A DNA stretch of 64,000 nt from Athripsodes cinereus. Lineage: Eukaryota; Arthropoda; Insecta; Trichoptera; Leptoceridae. The DNA is taken from positions 18,861,447 through 18,925,446 of the forward strand of contig OX388319.1 of the NCBI GenBank assembly GCA_947579605.1, written 5' to 3'. Below the pieces are notes generated by a model. The model was not told the DNA's origin, made no database searches, and saw only the letters and a program-made list of their open reading frames with translations. This document shows, one piece after another, positions 47,201 through 58,262 of the stretch; positions within the stretch are counted from its first letter, which is position 1; every line of letters starts with the position of its first letter. Made by a program: the position numbers and the translations under genes.

Positions 47201-48911
47201 GACAGGTCTCCTATGAGACGATGGTGTTTTGCAAATGTTTGACAATTATGATTTCACGAATGTATAAATATTTTGGAAGATGTTAATCATAAATTTAATA
47301 TGCATATTTTTGACCGGTCTCCCGCGAGGTCATGGTTTTATCAATTTTTTTGTCATTTCAATCATGATTTGACGTTAATATTGGTATTTTTAAAGATTTT
47401 TATTGAATTTTTCAAATAAATATCTATGACAGGTCCCCAATGAAGTGATGCTTTTATTCATATGATAGACAGTTTAATCATGATTTCACGAATATTTTAG
47501 TATTTTGGTTGATTTTAATCAAAATTTATACACACATATTTTTGACAGGTTCTCCATGAGATGATGGTTTAATCATTTCAATCATGAAATAACAAGTTAA
47601 TCGGCATTTTCTATTTTCAGAAAGTTTTTTGATCGGAATGAGTATTTTTGACAGGTCTCCTTTATAGGAGACACACACAGGAGTTTTGCAAATGTTTGAC
47701 AGTTCAACTATGATTTCACGAATATAAATATTTTGGTGATGTAAATCATAAATTTTATATGCATATTTTTGACAGGTCTCCCGCGAGGTCGTGGTTTTAT
47801 CATTTTTTTTTTTGTCATTTCAATCATGATTTGACGTTAATATTGGTATTTTTAAAGATTTTTATTGAAATTTCAAATAAATATTTATGACAGGTCCCCA
47901 ATGAAGTGATGCTTTTATTCATATGATAGACAGTTTAATCATGATTTCACGAATATTTTAGTATTTTGGTTGATTTTAATCAAAATTTATATACACATAT
48001 TTTTGACAGGTCCCCCATGAGATGATGGTTTAATGCATTTCAATCATGAAATAACAAGTTAATCGGCATTTTCTATTTTCAGAAAGTTTTTTGATCGGAA
48101 TAAGTATTTTTGACAGGTTTCCTATGAGTCGATGGTGTTTTGCAAATGTTTGACAGTTCAATCATGATTTCACGAATGTTTCAGTATTTTGGTTGTTTTT
48201 AATCAAAAATTTTTTTAAACATATTTTTGACAGGTCCTCCATGAGATGATGGTTTAATCATTTCAATCATGAAATAACAAGTTAATCGGCATTTTCTATT
48301 TTCAGAAAGTTTTTTGATCGGAATGAGTATTTTTGACAGGTCTCCTTTATAGGAGACACACACAGGAGTTTTGCAAATGTTTGACAGTTCAACTATGATT
48401 TCACGAATATAAATATTTTGGTAGATGTAAATCATAAATTTTATATGCATATTTTTGACAGGTCTCCCGCGAGGTCGTGGTTTTATCATTTTTTTTTTGT
48501 CATTTCAATCATGATTTGACGTTAATATTGGTATTTTTAAAGATTTTTATTGAAATTTCAAATAAATATTTATGACAGGTCCCCAATGAAGTGATGCTTT
48601 TATTCATATGATAGACAGTTTAATCATGATTTCACGAATATTTTAGTATTTTGGTTGATTTTAATCAAAATTTATATACACATATTTTTGACAGGTCCCC
48701 CATGAGATGATGGTTTAATGCATTTCAATCATGAAATAACAAGTTAATCGGCATTTTCTATTTTCAGAAAGTTTTTTGATCGGAATAAGTATTTTTGACA
48801 GGTTTCCTATGAGTCGATGGTGTTTTGCAAATGTTTGACAGTTCAAACATGATTTCACGAATGTTTCAGTATTTTGGTTGTTTTTAATCAAAAAATTTTT
48901 TAAACATATTT
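44266..48911. repeat. 4,646-bp higher-order repeat, copy 2
   Basis: It is the tandem partner of the preceding unit. I saw only scattered differences such as C/T at 40466 against 45112 and one-base changes in poly(T) runs. The right-hand end passes into units of about 680 bp whose words match the end of copy 1 with more changes. Confidence 0.85.
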
Positions 48912-49320
48912 TTGACAGGTCCTCCATGAGATGATGGTTTAATCATTTCAATCATGAAATAACAAGTTAATCGGCATTTTCTATTTTCAGAAAGTTTTTT
49001 GATCGGAATGAGTTTTTTTGACAGGTCTCCTATAAGTCGATGGTGTTTTGCAAATGTTTGACAGTTCAACTATGATTTCACGAATATAAATATTTTGGTA
49101 GATGTTAATCATAAATTTTATATGCATATTTTTGACAGGTCTCCCGCGAGGTCGTGGTTTTATCATTTTTTTTGTCATTTCAATCATGATTTGACGTTAA
49201 TATTGGTATTTCTAAAGATTTTTATTGAATTTTTCAAATAAATATTTATGACAGGTCCCCAATGAAGTGATGCTTTTATTCATATGATATACAGTTTAAT
49301 CATGATTTCACGAATATTTT

Positions 49321-49466
49321 ATTTATTTATTTATTTATTTTATTCTTCACTGTACATTGTTTACAATAATACAAATTTACATAGAAAATATAATTTATAC
49401 AATTCAATGTACAGAGGGCGAGTTTATCGCTAAAATGCGATGTCTTCCAACTAACCCGTAAGTTTT
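49321..49466 (-). mobile_element. Short AAAT-tailed retroposon (family R1) inserted in the satellite
   Basis: The satellite phrase CACGAATATTTTAGTATTTTGG is split here by 146 bases that start with (TTTA)n and continue TTCTTCACTGTACATTG, GTACAGAGGGCGAG and CATTTTAGCGATAAACTCG in reverse. The reverse complement matches 8878-8999. The A-rich tail at the left places the element on the minus strand. Confidence 0.75.
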
Positions 49467-51909
49467 ATTTTAGTATTTTGGTTGATTTTAATCAAAATTT
49501 ATATACACATATTTTTGACAGGTCCCCCATGAGATGATGGTTTAATGCATTTTAATCATGAAATAACAAGTTAATCGGAATTTTCTATTTTCAGAAAGTT
49601 TTTTGATCGGAATGAGTATTTTTGACAGGTTTCCTATGAGTCGATGGTGTTTTGCAAATGTTTGACAGTTCAATCATGATTTCACGAATGTTTCAGTATT
49701 TTGGTTGTTTTTAATCAAAAAATTTTTTAAACATATTTTTGACAGGTCCTCCATGAGATGATGGTTTAATCATTTCAATCATGAAATAACAAGTTAATCG
49801 GCATTTTCTATTTTCAGAAAGTTTTTTGATCGGAATGAGTATTTTTGACAGGTCTCCTATAAGTCGATGGTGTTTTGCAAATGTTTGACAGTTCAACTAT
49901 GATTTCACGAATATAAATATTTTGGTAGATGTTAATCATAAATTTTATATGCATATTTTTGACAGGTCTCCCGCGAGGTCGTGGTTTTATCATTTTTTTT
50001 TGTCATTTCAATCATGATTTGACGTTAATATTGGTATTTTTAAAGATTTTTATTGAATTTTTCAAATAAATATTTATGACAGGTCCCCAATGAAGTGATG
50101 CTTTTATTCATATGATATACAGTTTAATCATGATTTCACGAATATTTTAGTATTTTGGTTGATTATAATCAAAATTTATATACCTACACATATTTTTGAC
50201 AGGTCCCCCATGAGATGATGGTTTAATGCATTTCAATCATGAAATAACAAGTTAATCGGCATTTTCTATTTTCAGAAAGTTTTTTGATCGGAATGAGTAT
50301 TTTTGACAGGTTTCCTATGAGTCGATGGTGTTTTGCAAATGTTTGACTGTTCAATCATGATTTCACGAATGTTTCAGTATTTTGGTTGTTTTTAATCAAA
50401 AAAAATTTTAAACATATTTTTGACAGGTCCTCCATGGTTTAATCATTTCAATCATGAAATAACAAGTAAATCGTTTAATCATAATCACGAATATTTTAGT
50501 AATTTGGTTGATTTAAATACAGGTTGACAGGTCTCCCGTGAGTGCATGGTTTTATTCATTTTTTGAAATTTCAACCAAGATGTGACGCTCATATTGGTAT
50601 TTTGAAAGTTTTTTTTTTATCAAAATTTCAATAAATATTTTTGACAGGTCTCCCATGTGGTGGTGGTTTTTTGCATAATGTTACATTTCAATCATGAAAT
50701 GAGCGTAAATGAGCATTTGAAAAATTTTAATCGAAATTTTCAAATTAATATTTTTGACAGGTTTTCTATGAGTCGATGGTTTTTTTGCAAATATTTGACA
50801 GTTTAATCACGATTTCACGAATATTTTAGTATTTTAGTTGATTTTAATAAAAAAAATATTCATATTTTTGACAAGTCTCCCGCGAGGTGATGGTTTTATC
50901 AAATTTTTTGTCAATTCAATCATGATTTGACGTTAATATTGGTATTTTTAATGATTTTTATTGAATTTTTCAAATGATTATTTTTGACAGGTCTCCAATG
51001 AAGTAATGGTTTTTTTTAATATGATAGACAGTTTAATATGACAGACAGATTTCACAAATATTTTAGTAGGTATTTTGGTTGATTTTAATAAAAAAAATTA
51101 CATTCACATTTTAGACAGGTCTCCCGCGAGGGCATGTTTTTATTCATTATTTTTGACATTTCAAGCATGATTTGACGATAATATTGGATTTTTGAAATAT
51201 TTTAATCAAAATTTTAAATGAATATTTTTGACAGGTCCCCATGACGTGATGGTTTCATTCATATGTAAGACATTAATATAATGATTTGGTGCTGAAATTG
51301 GTATTTTGAAAGTTTTTTATCGAAATTCTGAAATGAATATTTTTGACAGTTATGCCACGCGGCGATGGTTTTATGCAATTGTTTGACAGTTGATCAGTAT
51401 TTTGGTTTTAATTTATTTTAATTTATATTTATTCACATATTTTTGATAGGTCTCCCATGAGGGAGTGGTTTTGTTTTTTGTTTGACATTTCAATCATACT
51501 ACTAGTCGAAGATTTTATGCAAATGTTTGACAGTTCAATCATGATTTCACGAATGTTTTAGTATATTGGTAGATTTTTATTTAATTTTTTATATTCACAT
51601 TTTTGACAGGTATCCTGTGAGGTTATGGTTTTATTATTTTGTTTGACATTTTAATCATTATTTGACGATTGTTTTGGTATTTTAAAGATTTTTATCGAAA
51701 TTTTCAGATGAATATTTTACAAGTTTACCATGATGTAATGGATTTATGAATATGTGTAATGATTATACTCATATTTTGATAGATATTTATCTCATATTTT
51801 GATAGATATTTATCAAAATATTTATATTAGTATATTTGACAGGTCTACCATAATGTGATGAATTTACGAATATGTTTGATGGTTCAATCATGATTTGACG
51901 ATTACATAA

Positions 51910-52340
51910 TTATAATCCCAAAGACCCAAATTTGTTACAGCTTATTTATTTTCGTGTACCTGGGCGTAATACTAGGAATCCCGAAACTTTTTACTTTGAA
52001 AACTGTTCCACTAACTACATAAGTCATACACTATTTCCGCGATTGCATCGCTTAGGTAATGAGCATTTGTCAAACGTGGATTTACATAATACTAACCTTT
52101 CGGCCCTTCAATCATTTCTGAAAAAAACATTTGACCCTCACATTTAACTTTTATGATGTAAATTTTGTTTCTATTTCTATTTTTTGTTTATTATTGTTAT
52201 ATACATAGTTGATAAGAATTATATATTTATATCTATTCTAGGTGCATTTTGCACTATACTATTATTATTTTTGTTTTTATTTTATTTATTTTTTTTTTAT
52301 TTTTTCTCCGTCTACTTTATATAAATTGTTTGTAAATAAT
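51910..52340 (+). pseudogene. Non-LTR retrotransposon C-terminal fragment and 3' UTR
   Basis: The frame FRVPGRNTRNPETFYF, NYISHTLFPRLHRLGN and DLHNTNLSALQSFLKK with a stop at about 52147 is the usual C-terminal end of Jockey/CR1-type ORF2 in insects (FxxPxxRTxxxxxxF...NYxxxSPxxRxxxxxN). A T-rich 3' UTR follows. The matching (AAAT)n tail is probably that at 53436-53468, separated by an inserted fragment. Confidence 0.6.
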
Positions 52341-52608
52341 TATTTCAATGTCGTCTGTACCATTTGCACTGCGCACTGTTAACGATGGTTGCCGAACTAT
52401 GCTATATGGAAAGGCGCAGTGTGCGGGTACTTGGTACCTTTTTTTTACGCGGCGGCAGAATTGCCATCCACACTTCTCAGCATTATACAACCAGATAAGT
52501 CTCCATATGATCAGCCATGATCACACAAAAACTTAACAGTCTAATGCCGGGAAAAATTCACCTATCCAGATATACAGGATATCAAAGGATTAGGCTCAAA
52601 ACGCGGGA
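52341..52608. other. Unassigned part of the nested LINE complex
   Basis: Less AT-rich (CATTTGCACTGCGCACTG, GGCGCAGTGTGCGGG and ACGCGGCGGCAG). It may be the 3' UTR of the minus-strand element whose coding end is at 52609. I found no motif. Confidence 0.35.
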
Positions 52609-53091
52609 TCAAAATACCAGCATTGTGCCTGAAATATCTGTGTTCAGAAACCTTTTTACAATATTACAAGTGTTTATTATAATAGATTTTTGAATTTTAA
52701 TGTACAAATTAACCGGTAAATCTAATTTTTGTAAATTATTTATTAAAGATTTCGGAGTTACCCCTGTAGCTGACATGACTAAAGGTATTATATAAACGGA
52801 CCTAGAATGCCAAATATTTTTTATTTCTCCTGCTAGTTCTGTATATTTACGTATTTTTTCTGCGACGGTTGTTTGTATATTATGTGTATTTGGGACAGCG
52901 ATGTCGATTAGGTACGATATTTTATTACGTTTATCATGTAATACTAAATCGGGTCTATTATGATGTATTTGTCTATCTGTTATTATGGTTTTATCATAAT
53001 AGAGCCTATAATTTTGATTTTCTAATACCTGTTCCGGGTTGTATTTATAATAAGGTATTACATTATTTGAGTTTAAAAGATTATGTTTAAT
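52609..53091 (-). pseudogene. R2/R4-type retrotransposon C terminus with restriction-like endonuclease
   Basis: An unbroken minus-strand frame of about 160 codons lacks a start because the element is 5'-truncated. It contains YRLYYDKTIITD, then RPDLVLHDKRNKISYLID, which matches the PD-X(12-14)-D signature of the restriction-like endonuclease of R2/R4/Dong/NeSL-type elements, then IAVPNTHN, KIRKYTELAGEI and PLVMSATGVTPKSL. This domain nicks the target DNA for priming. No stop or shift interrupts it, so the copy is fairly recent. It sits between the coding end and the tail of a plus-strand LINE, apparently inserted there. Confidence 0.75.
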
Positions 53092-53437
53092 TATTATTAT
53101 TTATTATTATTATTTTGTTTTTTGATATTATTGAGTTATACTTCATAGAATAGTTTTACAGAGATTTGTTGCATTTTGATTGCTAATATTGTTATAGCCT
53201 ACCTACATACCTTGTATTCTTTTTTTTGCTGTGTTCTTTGTACCATCATACCTATTATTATTCTTTGTATTATAATTATTAGGTGCTTACTTGATTGATA
53301 ACATTATTTTGCTGTGTACCTATGCATTGCTGGTGTGTTTGTGTGGGTAGATACTTTTGTTATATGTTTTCACTATCTGCTGTTTTTATTGTATTTTTTC
53401 TTTTCTATGTAAAAGGCTTATATAACCGTTCACTGTG

Positions 53438-53469
<32 letters not shown>

Positions 53470-53470
53470 G
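53092..53470 (+). mobile_element. LINE 3' UTR ending in (AAAT)n
   Basis: After an ATT-rich stretch at 53091-53115 the sequence runs as a T-rich 3' UTR ending CCGTTCACTGTGTAAATAAA and an (AAAT)n tract at about 53436-53468. It resembles the tail before 20637 (GTATATTGTGTAAAT). It probably belongs to the plus-strand fragment at 51910. Confidence 0.5.
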
Positions 53471-53650
53471 GGATTTTGGTAGGTTTTTATCAAAATTTTT
53501 ATATGACCAGTTCATATACAAGTCTACCATGAATACATGGAGTGATCCTGATTATATTCTAATTTTAAAAGATTTTATTCAATATGTTAAAATGAATATT
53601 TTTGACATGTCTACCATGATGTGATGGTTTAATGAATGTTTTGTGATGAT
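53471..53650. repeat. AT-rich satellite, right-hand remnant
   Basis: Two divergent monomers (GGTTTTTATCAAAATTT, GAATATTTTTGACATGTCTA and GATGTGATGGTTTAATGAA) end the satellite block. Confidence 0.75.
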
Positions 53651-53744
53651 TTATTTTTTATTTATTTTTTCCTTATGCTCTTACTATGTAGTCGCTTGGA
53701 CTCGTCTTATATTTTAAATATAATTAAAGTAAAACTAAGTACGA

Positions 53745-53885
53745 GTATTGTTGTTGTTCCGGGCTGGAGGACCGGACCGAGGCTGTGGTCTGGTAGGCAG
53801 AAATTCTCCCGACATTTCGCTTTCAGCTGCGGTAGGCATCTTCAAGGAGGGGGGGAGTTTAAACCTAGTCGACTGGAGATGAGAC
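53745..53885 (-). other. CTTGAAGATG-stem-CGAAA motif in a GC-rich repeat (locus 2)
   Basis: On the minus strand: TTGAAGATGC, a stem-loop region and AGCGAAATGTCGGGAG, inside a block much richer in GC than its surroundings (CCGGGCTGGAGGACCGGACC). The architecture matches the loci at 14036 and 59633 in form but not in stem sequence. It is presumably the terminal part of a retroelement. Confidence 0.35.
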
Positions 53886-54034
53886 AAGTACATAATTTAC
53901 GTTTTTATTATTGTTCACAGTATTACATAGAGAGTCCATGCAACGATTCCAATACAGGCAATGGTAGGGGACGAGACTGAGTGCAAGAGATCAAGAGATC
54001 TAGTTGTAGGGATGAATGCCAAATTTTATACGGG

Positions 54035-54230
54035 TAGTCAGCGGACCATCTGCATGTAGTAAAACTAATCTCTCCGTGCCAAAGAAATGGGACATTCAGG
54101 ATGAATGGCAAATTTAAAATGCAAAACACCTAAAAGTTTACGAACACTTGCTTCTTACATGACATTCGATAATTTATGGAAAAGTTTGAGAGACCAATTC
54201 GTTGCTGAGTGCTCTATGGAACAAAATCAT
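54035..54230 (-). mobile_element. Dispersed repeat family G, long degraded copy
   Basis: CATCTGCATGTAGTAAAACT, CTCTCCGTGCCA, GGGACATTCAGGATGAATGG, CTTACATGACATTCGATAA and GAGAGACCAATTCGTTG keep the order of the other long copies, with many substitutions. Confidence 0.6.
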
Positions 54231-54520
54231 GTGTATTTAACTCATAGGATTTCTGCTATAAAATTATAAAATTCATAAATTTTAGTTTACAATGCTAGTT
54301 TTTTAACTCAGAATTGCACAGAGAATTATCGGACCATTGGTGGCTCGTGTCAGAAAATTAAATTAATATTCTTAAAAACAAAACTCAAGCAATTTATATT
54401 AATATGTTGGAACATATTTTCTGAAGAGAAACAACCAAGTTAAGTTATCAATATCATCGAAGTACGACAGATAGCTCTGATTAAAATATTTTTTTAATAT
54501 TTTCAATTTCACATGATTCA

Positions 54521-54637
54521 CCAGGTGCCGGCAAACTACCCTTTCACGACACAAGCTTTAAGAAGCTTACTGTTAAAGGTTTATAACAAAACCCATTATA
54601 TCTTTTTTATACCATTATATCTTTTTGAAAAAAAAAA
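54521..54637 (+). mobile_element. tRNA-derived SINE (family S1), 5'-truncated
   Basis: It begins inside the B-box region (CCAGGTGCCGGCAAACTACC), continues GACACAAGCTTTAAGAAGC and ends in a duplicated CCATTATATCTTTTT stretch and an A run. The promoter is lost. Confidence 0.75.
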
Positions 54638-55080
54638 GATTTGGATCGCTGGAAGCATTTCGTTTAAATAATATATACAAATGATGATCCCTATCGTCAG
54701 CACTGAGGAAACAAAGAAAGCGATGAAAAAAGTAGAGACAGTGTTAAGAATTATAATATGAAGGCCTCAGAAAAAATGAGTGAATAAATTTAATGTATTG
54801 TGGAAATAATTGGTTTCGTTTTTCTGTTGACCGTGAAGAATAAAGTTTTGAAGAAAATATGTGTTAACAAACTTACAAACATCTTTACATATGGATACAA
54901 ATATTATTAAAACGAGGATTTTTATTATATTTACATCTGAAAATAATATGGGGGGCTCATCACTATAACTAGACATCTCAAAATTAATTGTTTTGAGATA
55001 AAAGATAAATCGTGACATTACACTCGAAAGGATGTTATATATTATTGAACCCCACTAATAATTGGAAATTCACAAATATT
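54638..55080. other. Unassigned spacer
   Basis: No gene or repeat recognised. Confidence 0.4.
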
Positions 55081-55084
55081 ACAG

Positions 55085-55620
55085 GTTAACAAATTCAGGT
55101 ACCTGGGAGCAACCATTGAGCCACAGGAGGATTTCCGGTCGGAATTACGAATCCGCATAGGAGCTGCTAGCGGGGCTTTCAGTAACATGAACAAAGTTTG
55201 GAAGGCGTCTGGACTCAGCATCAGGACAAAATGTCGCCTGTTTAATGCGTGCATCATCCCAATTATTCTATATGGCTGTGAGTCTTGAAACTTAACCAAG
55301 ACTCAAGAGCGTAAAACACTAAGCTTTGTAAACCAGTGTCTTAGGAGAATATTGGATGTAAAATGGTATGAACATGTCACAAATGATGCTGTTCATGTTC
55401 TGAGAATGCCCAATGATAGTTGGCCAAAAAAATCACTGTTCTTCCATCCGCAAGGGTTCCGTCAGCCCGGGCGTCCTTCTTTCTCAATACACCGTTCATA
55501 TGTCAACGACATCAGAGCGCAGGGAATGTCGTGGAAAGAGGAGACGCGATTGGCACAGACACGCTCTGAATGGAGGAGGCTAGTTTCTGCCCTGTGCTCC
55601 CGAGTGATAATGCTATTATG
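55085..55620 (+). pseudogene. RTE-like reverse transcriptase C-terminal fragment (family A), with internal deletion
   Basis: The plus strand carries VNKFRYLGATIEPQEDFRSE, MNKVWKASGLSIRTKCRLFN, YGCES followed by a stop, LTKTQERKTLSFVNQCLRRI, KWYEHVTNDAV joined directly to HVLRMPNDS, then GRPSFSIHRSYVNDIRAQGM and RRLVSALCSR. Compared with the copy at 22.2 kb, about 22 codons (the RRRTQQ...WSWLG part) are missing in frame. The in-frame stop and the deletion make it a pseudogene. Minus-strand open frames here are antisense shadows. Confidence 0.8.
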
Positions 55621-56205
55621 GAAGATTGCAGTTTGTACTCGAAGCCTCTGATTCAAAATAATTACTAGAAATTATTGGAACATTAAAGTAAAACATCAGG
55701 AACACAAAACTTTAATATACCAATAATCGAGATGTCTAGTTCTTGTATTGAGCCCACGATATAACAGCAGGAAAAACATGTAATATATTACCAGTTATCT
55801 ATCGTTTACTATTATCTTTAAAGGCCATAAATCTATCGTTTGTCTTGGCCTTTGGAAAAATTAATATAAGTTGGTATTAAAACTGTACTTGTAACTAGTA
55901 TTAGAGACTTACAAGGGTGTGAACTATAAATTAAAAATAATAATTATATTGCTATTCGATACCAGAGGGAAACAGAGTGGGTACCTACCTCTGTATATCA
56001 GTGACGGATCTAGATTTTAAATATTGATATTTATATATTTTACTTTATCAACCTAACAGCTGTATAGTTAATGCGTTGTATAAACAGAACACAAACATAA
56101 AGAAATAAAAACTAGTTTAATTTAAAACTAGTTACCTGTTTTCAACACAGCAAATCATTATATCAGTCAGAAAATATATATCAGTATTTTAGCAACTTTA
56201 TTGCT
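55621..56205. other. Unassigned spacer
   Basis: No gene or repeat recognised. Confidence 0.45.
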
Positions 56206-56208
56206 CTA

Positions 56209-56283
56209 TTTTTTTTTAAGAGATATATCTGGGTTTTGTTATAAACCCAAATACAACCTTATACACCTTTCACAGTAAGCTAT
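56209..56283 (-). mobile_element. tRNA-derived SINE (family S1), 3' end only
   Basis: The minus strand holds only the last 75 bases of S1 (TAGCTTACTGTGAAAGGTG, GGTTGTATTTGGGTTT, CCCAGATATATCTC and the A tail). Confidence 0.75.
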
Positions 56284-56885
56284 TTACTGGAGAATTAAGT
56301 ATTGTATTTGTTCTGTTTTGAACAGGATAACAAAGTGAATGTTTCCAAGACCTGATGAATGAAAACCTAATATCCAATGTAAGACAAGGGAGTTGAAATT
56401 TCAGATATTGCTTTATCCAGTATAATATCAATATACTGAAACAATTTCCAAGATGCAAATAAAAATTCAGCATAAGATGAATCTAAGAAATTTGGATGTA
56501 ATGCGTGTAACTTTAAAGTACGCGTTGGTATTTTGCATGTATAGAAAACACGTCATTGTAGACATAATTTGTGTTTTTTTTTTCATAAGGATACGCCAAT
56601 GCCAATTAAAAAGTTTAGCAAAATGAAATTAAATTCCATAAATCACTTTAAAATTTCATTGTGTACCTATTATGTATATTTAATACGATATCACAAATTT
56701 TCAATCAATGATTTTTTTCTTAAATTTTGTATTCTCTTTTACTATCAAAGGTACTACTATCAAAGTTTTAAGAGACACTCAGAAGTAAACACTAAAAGTT
56801 ATCTTTTAATGAACGAAGGAAAAACCATATTGGATGTTGTGTGTATTATTTTTCAGTATATTATATCCTTATCTTATGAAAATTG
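56284..56885. other. Unassigned spacer
   Basis: A 106-codon open frame at 56569-56889 has no recognisable domain and the residue make-up of AT-rich random sequence; I do not call it a gene. Confidence 0.4.
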
Positions 56886-56892
56886 TTGATAA

Positions 56893-57178
56893 ATTCTCCA
56901 AGTTGAAATGGCACTGGGCTGGTCAGTGGTGTGGTGAGGTGATAGGTGTGAGAGATATACACACACATAAGGTGAGAGGATGGAAAGTGGACTACCAGAA
57001 TTCTTGAATGGAAGCCGTGGGAAGACAAAAAAAGTGTAGAAAGAGCCCAAAAAAGATGGGTTGACGATATAACCAGATGATAGAAAAAACAATGGTATTG
57101 TGTTGCTTGATATTGAAAAGTTTTGAAGAACCATATATCCAGCAGTGGAGAGAAGAAGGCCAGCAGTAAGTAAGTTAG
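56893..57178 (+). pseudogene. Non-LTR reverse transcriptase C-terminal fragment (family C), decayed
   Basis: KLKWHWAGQW, then VRGWKVDYQNS, EAVGR and RRWVDDI-like remnants are followed by CAGCAGTGGAGAGAAGAAGG and a (GTAA)n tail. It follows the pattern of the better copy at 60285-60555 with several stops and shifts. Confidence 0.6.
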
Positions 57179-57182
57179 TAAG

Positions 57183-57288
57183 AAAAAATAAAACAGGTGT
57201 TTTATTCTACTAAAGATTATATTTTGTGAGAGAGACGTCTCTCACAAAATATAATCTTTAGTAGAATAAAACACCTGTTTTATTTTTT
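57183..57288. repeat. Near-perfect 106-bp palindrome
   Basis: The left half from AAAAAATAAAACAGGTG to GTGAGAGAGACGT equals the reverse complement of the right half except for two extra bases at the centre (GTGAGAGA-GACGTCTCTCAC). There is no spacer. It may be a fold-back of a broken end, the fused ends of a transposon pair, or an assembly or library artefact. Confidence 0.9.
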
Positions 57289-57289
57289 C

Positions 57290-58125
57290 GATATGGAATT
57301 CTACTACCTTAACACCGACACAGTGAATAAGTTAGTAAGTATATTGTATAAAAAATAGCTCATTATAACCTTATTATTGGATGTTTACTGGCTTCCAAGT
57401 TCGTGGGAGATATCGTATTGGTAACATGGTATTTAATTCATTGCAAACTGTTAGACCTAAGAAAATAAAAAAAACTAGCAATTTTAATGAAACGGTAAAG
57501 ACGGTAAAATTACATTATATGGTGTATATTTTTATAATTTGTAATTCAAAAAACGTTTGTTAAGATTTATGTTTTAATTAGGCAATCAGAAAATAAGTAC
57601 TTTAAAATATTATTTACATAACGATATTAAAATTTCAATGACTCCTTGGTATAATAAAACCAGACTACTAACTCTTTATTTTCATAAGCATAACTCGTTA
57701 TCTTTTTATTAAATAATCTAAATTTAAACCATTTTTTGTTCATAAATAAATAATAACCAGTTTTCTTTCATTCTTCAGTTATATTTTTAAATTAATAACG
57801 TTCCTAAAATACCATGAATTTAAGATGTTTCAATTTTCTTTACGAAGAATATCACTTTGGTATCACGATGATACCAAACTTTAATCTTGTTCTGCTTGAT
57901 TTTTAAATGTTTAGTAAATACAACGAATAAGATATTATATCAATCATTTTTTTTTCTATCTATACAATCACGCAATATTTCATTAAATTTTTTTCGCGAC
58001 AACTATAAAGCTTTGATAAAAGCATTTGTCATCAAACTTGTTCTCTTTGCAAACAAACCATAATTGTTCAACATAGTAATGAAATATAAAAAAAAAACAT
58101 TATTAGTAACAGTATTGAAAAATAA
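57290..58125. other. Gene-free AT-rich spacer
   Basis: Nothing recognised. Confidence 0.5.
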
Positions 58126-58127
58126 AT

Positions 58128-58262
58128 CATCATCACCACGCCGCTTCTCTTTCGGGGTAGGCAAATAGAATCGAGCGCCGCTTGCTCCTATCGTTGCATG
58201 TACTTTCCGCTTGAGTCGCTGTCATACAAGTCCTCACACATGGTCTTCTATTCAATATACTC
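58128..58262 (-). pseudogene. Family B retroelement 3' end
   Basis: The minus strand matches 13765-13910 in order: the ACTTGTATGACAGCGACTC part, GGAAAGTACATGCAACG, CGGCGCTCGATTCTATTTGC, CTACCCCGAAAGAGAAGCGG and a (GATGAT) tail. Stops are present. Confidence 0.6.

Larger units (their letters stand above)
37484..51905. repeat. AT-rich satellite, main block with higher-order repeats
   Basis: About 14 kb of degenerate monomers of 110-120 bp. Marker words in each unit are TTTTTGACAGGTC, GATGGTTTTAT or GTCGATGG, GTTTGACA, TCAATCATGATTT and TATTTTGGT. Different monomer types alternate, giving units of about 1,013 bp (37.95-39.97 kb), 4,646 bp (39.6-48.9 kb) and about 680 bp (47.5-50.4 kb). Short open frames in it are not genes; they reappear at exact repeat offsets. 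Beyond about 50.5 kb the monomers become more divergent, as at the edges of many satellites. Confidence 0.93.

Noticed and set aside
37484..51905. Possible CRISPR-like array
   Set aside because: The repeats are adjacent degenerate satellite monomers without short unique spacers, in an animal-type genome.
55042..55299. 85-codon minus-strand frame
   Set aside because: It is antisense to a family A reverse-transcriptase fragment.
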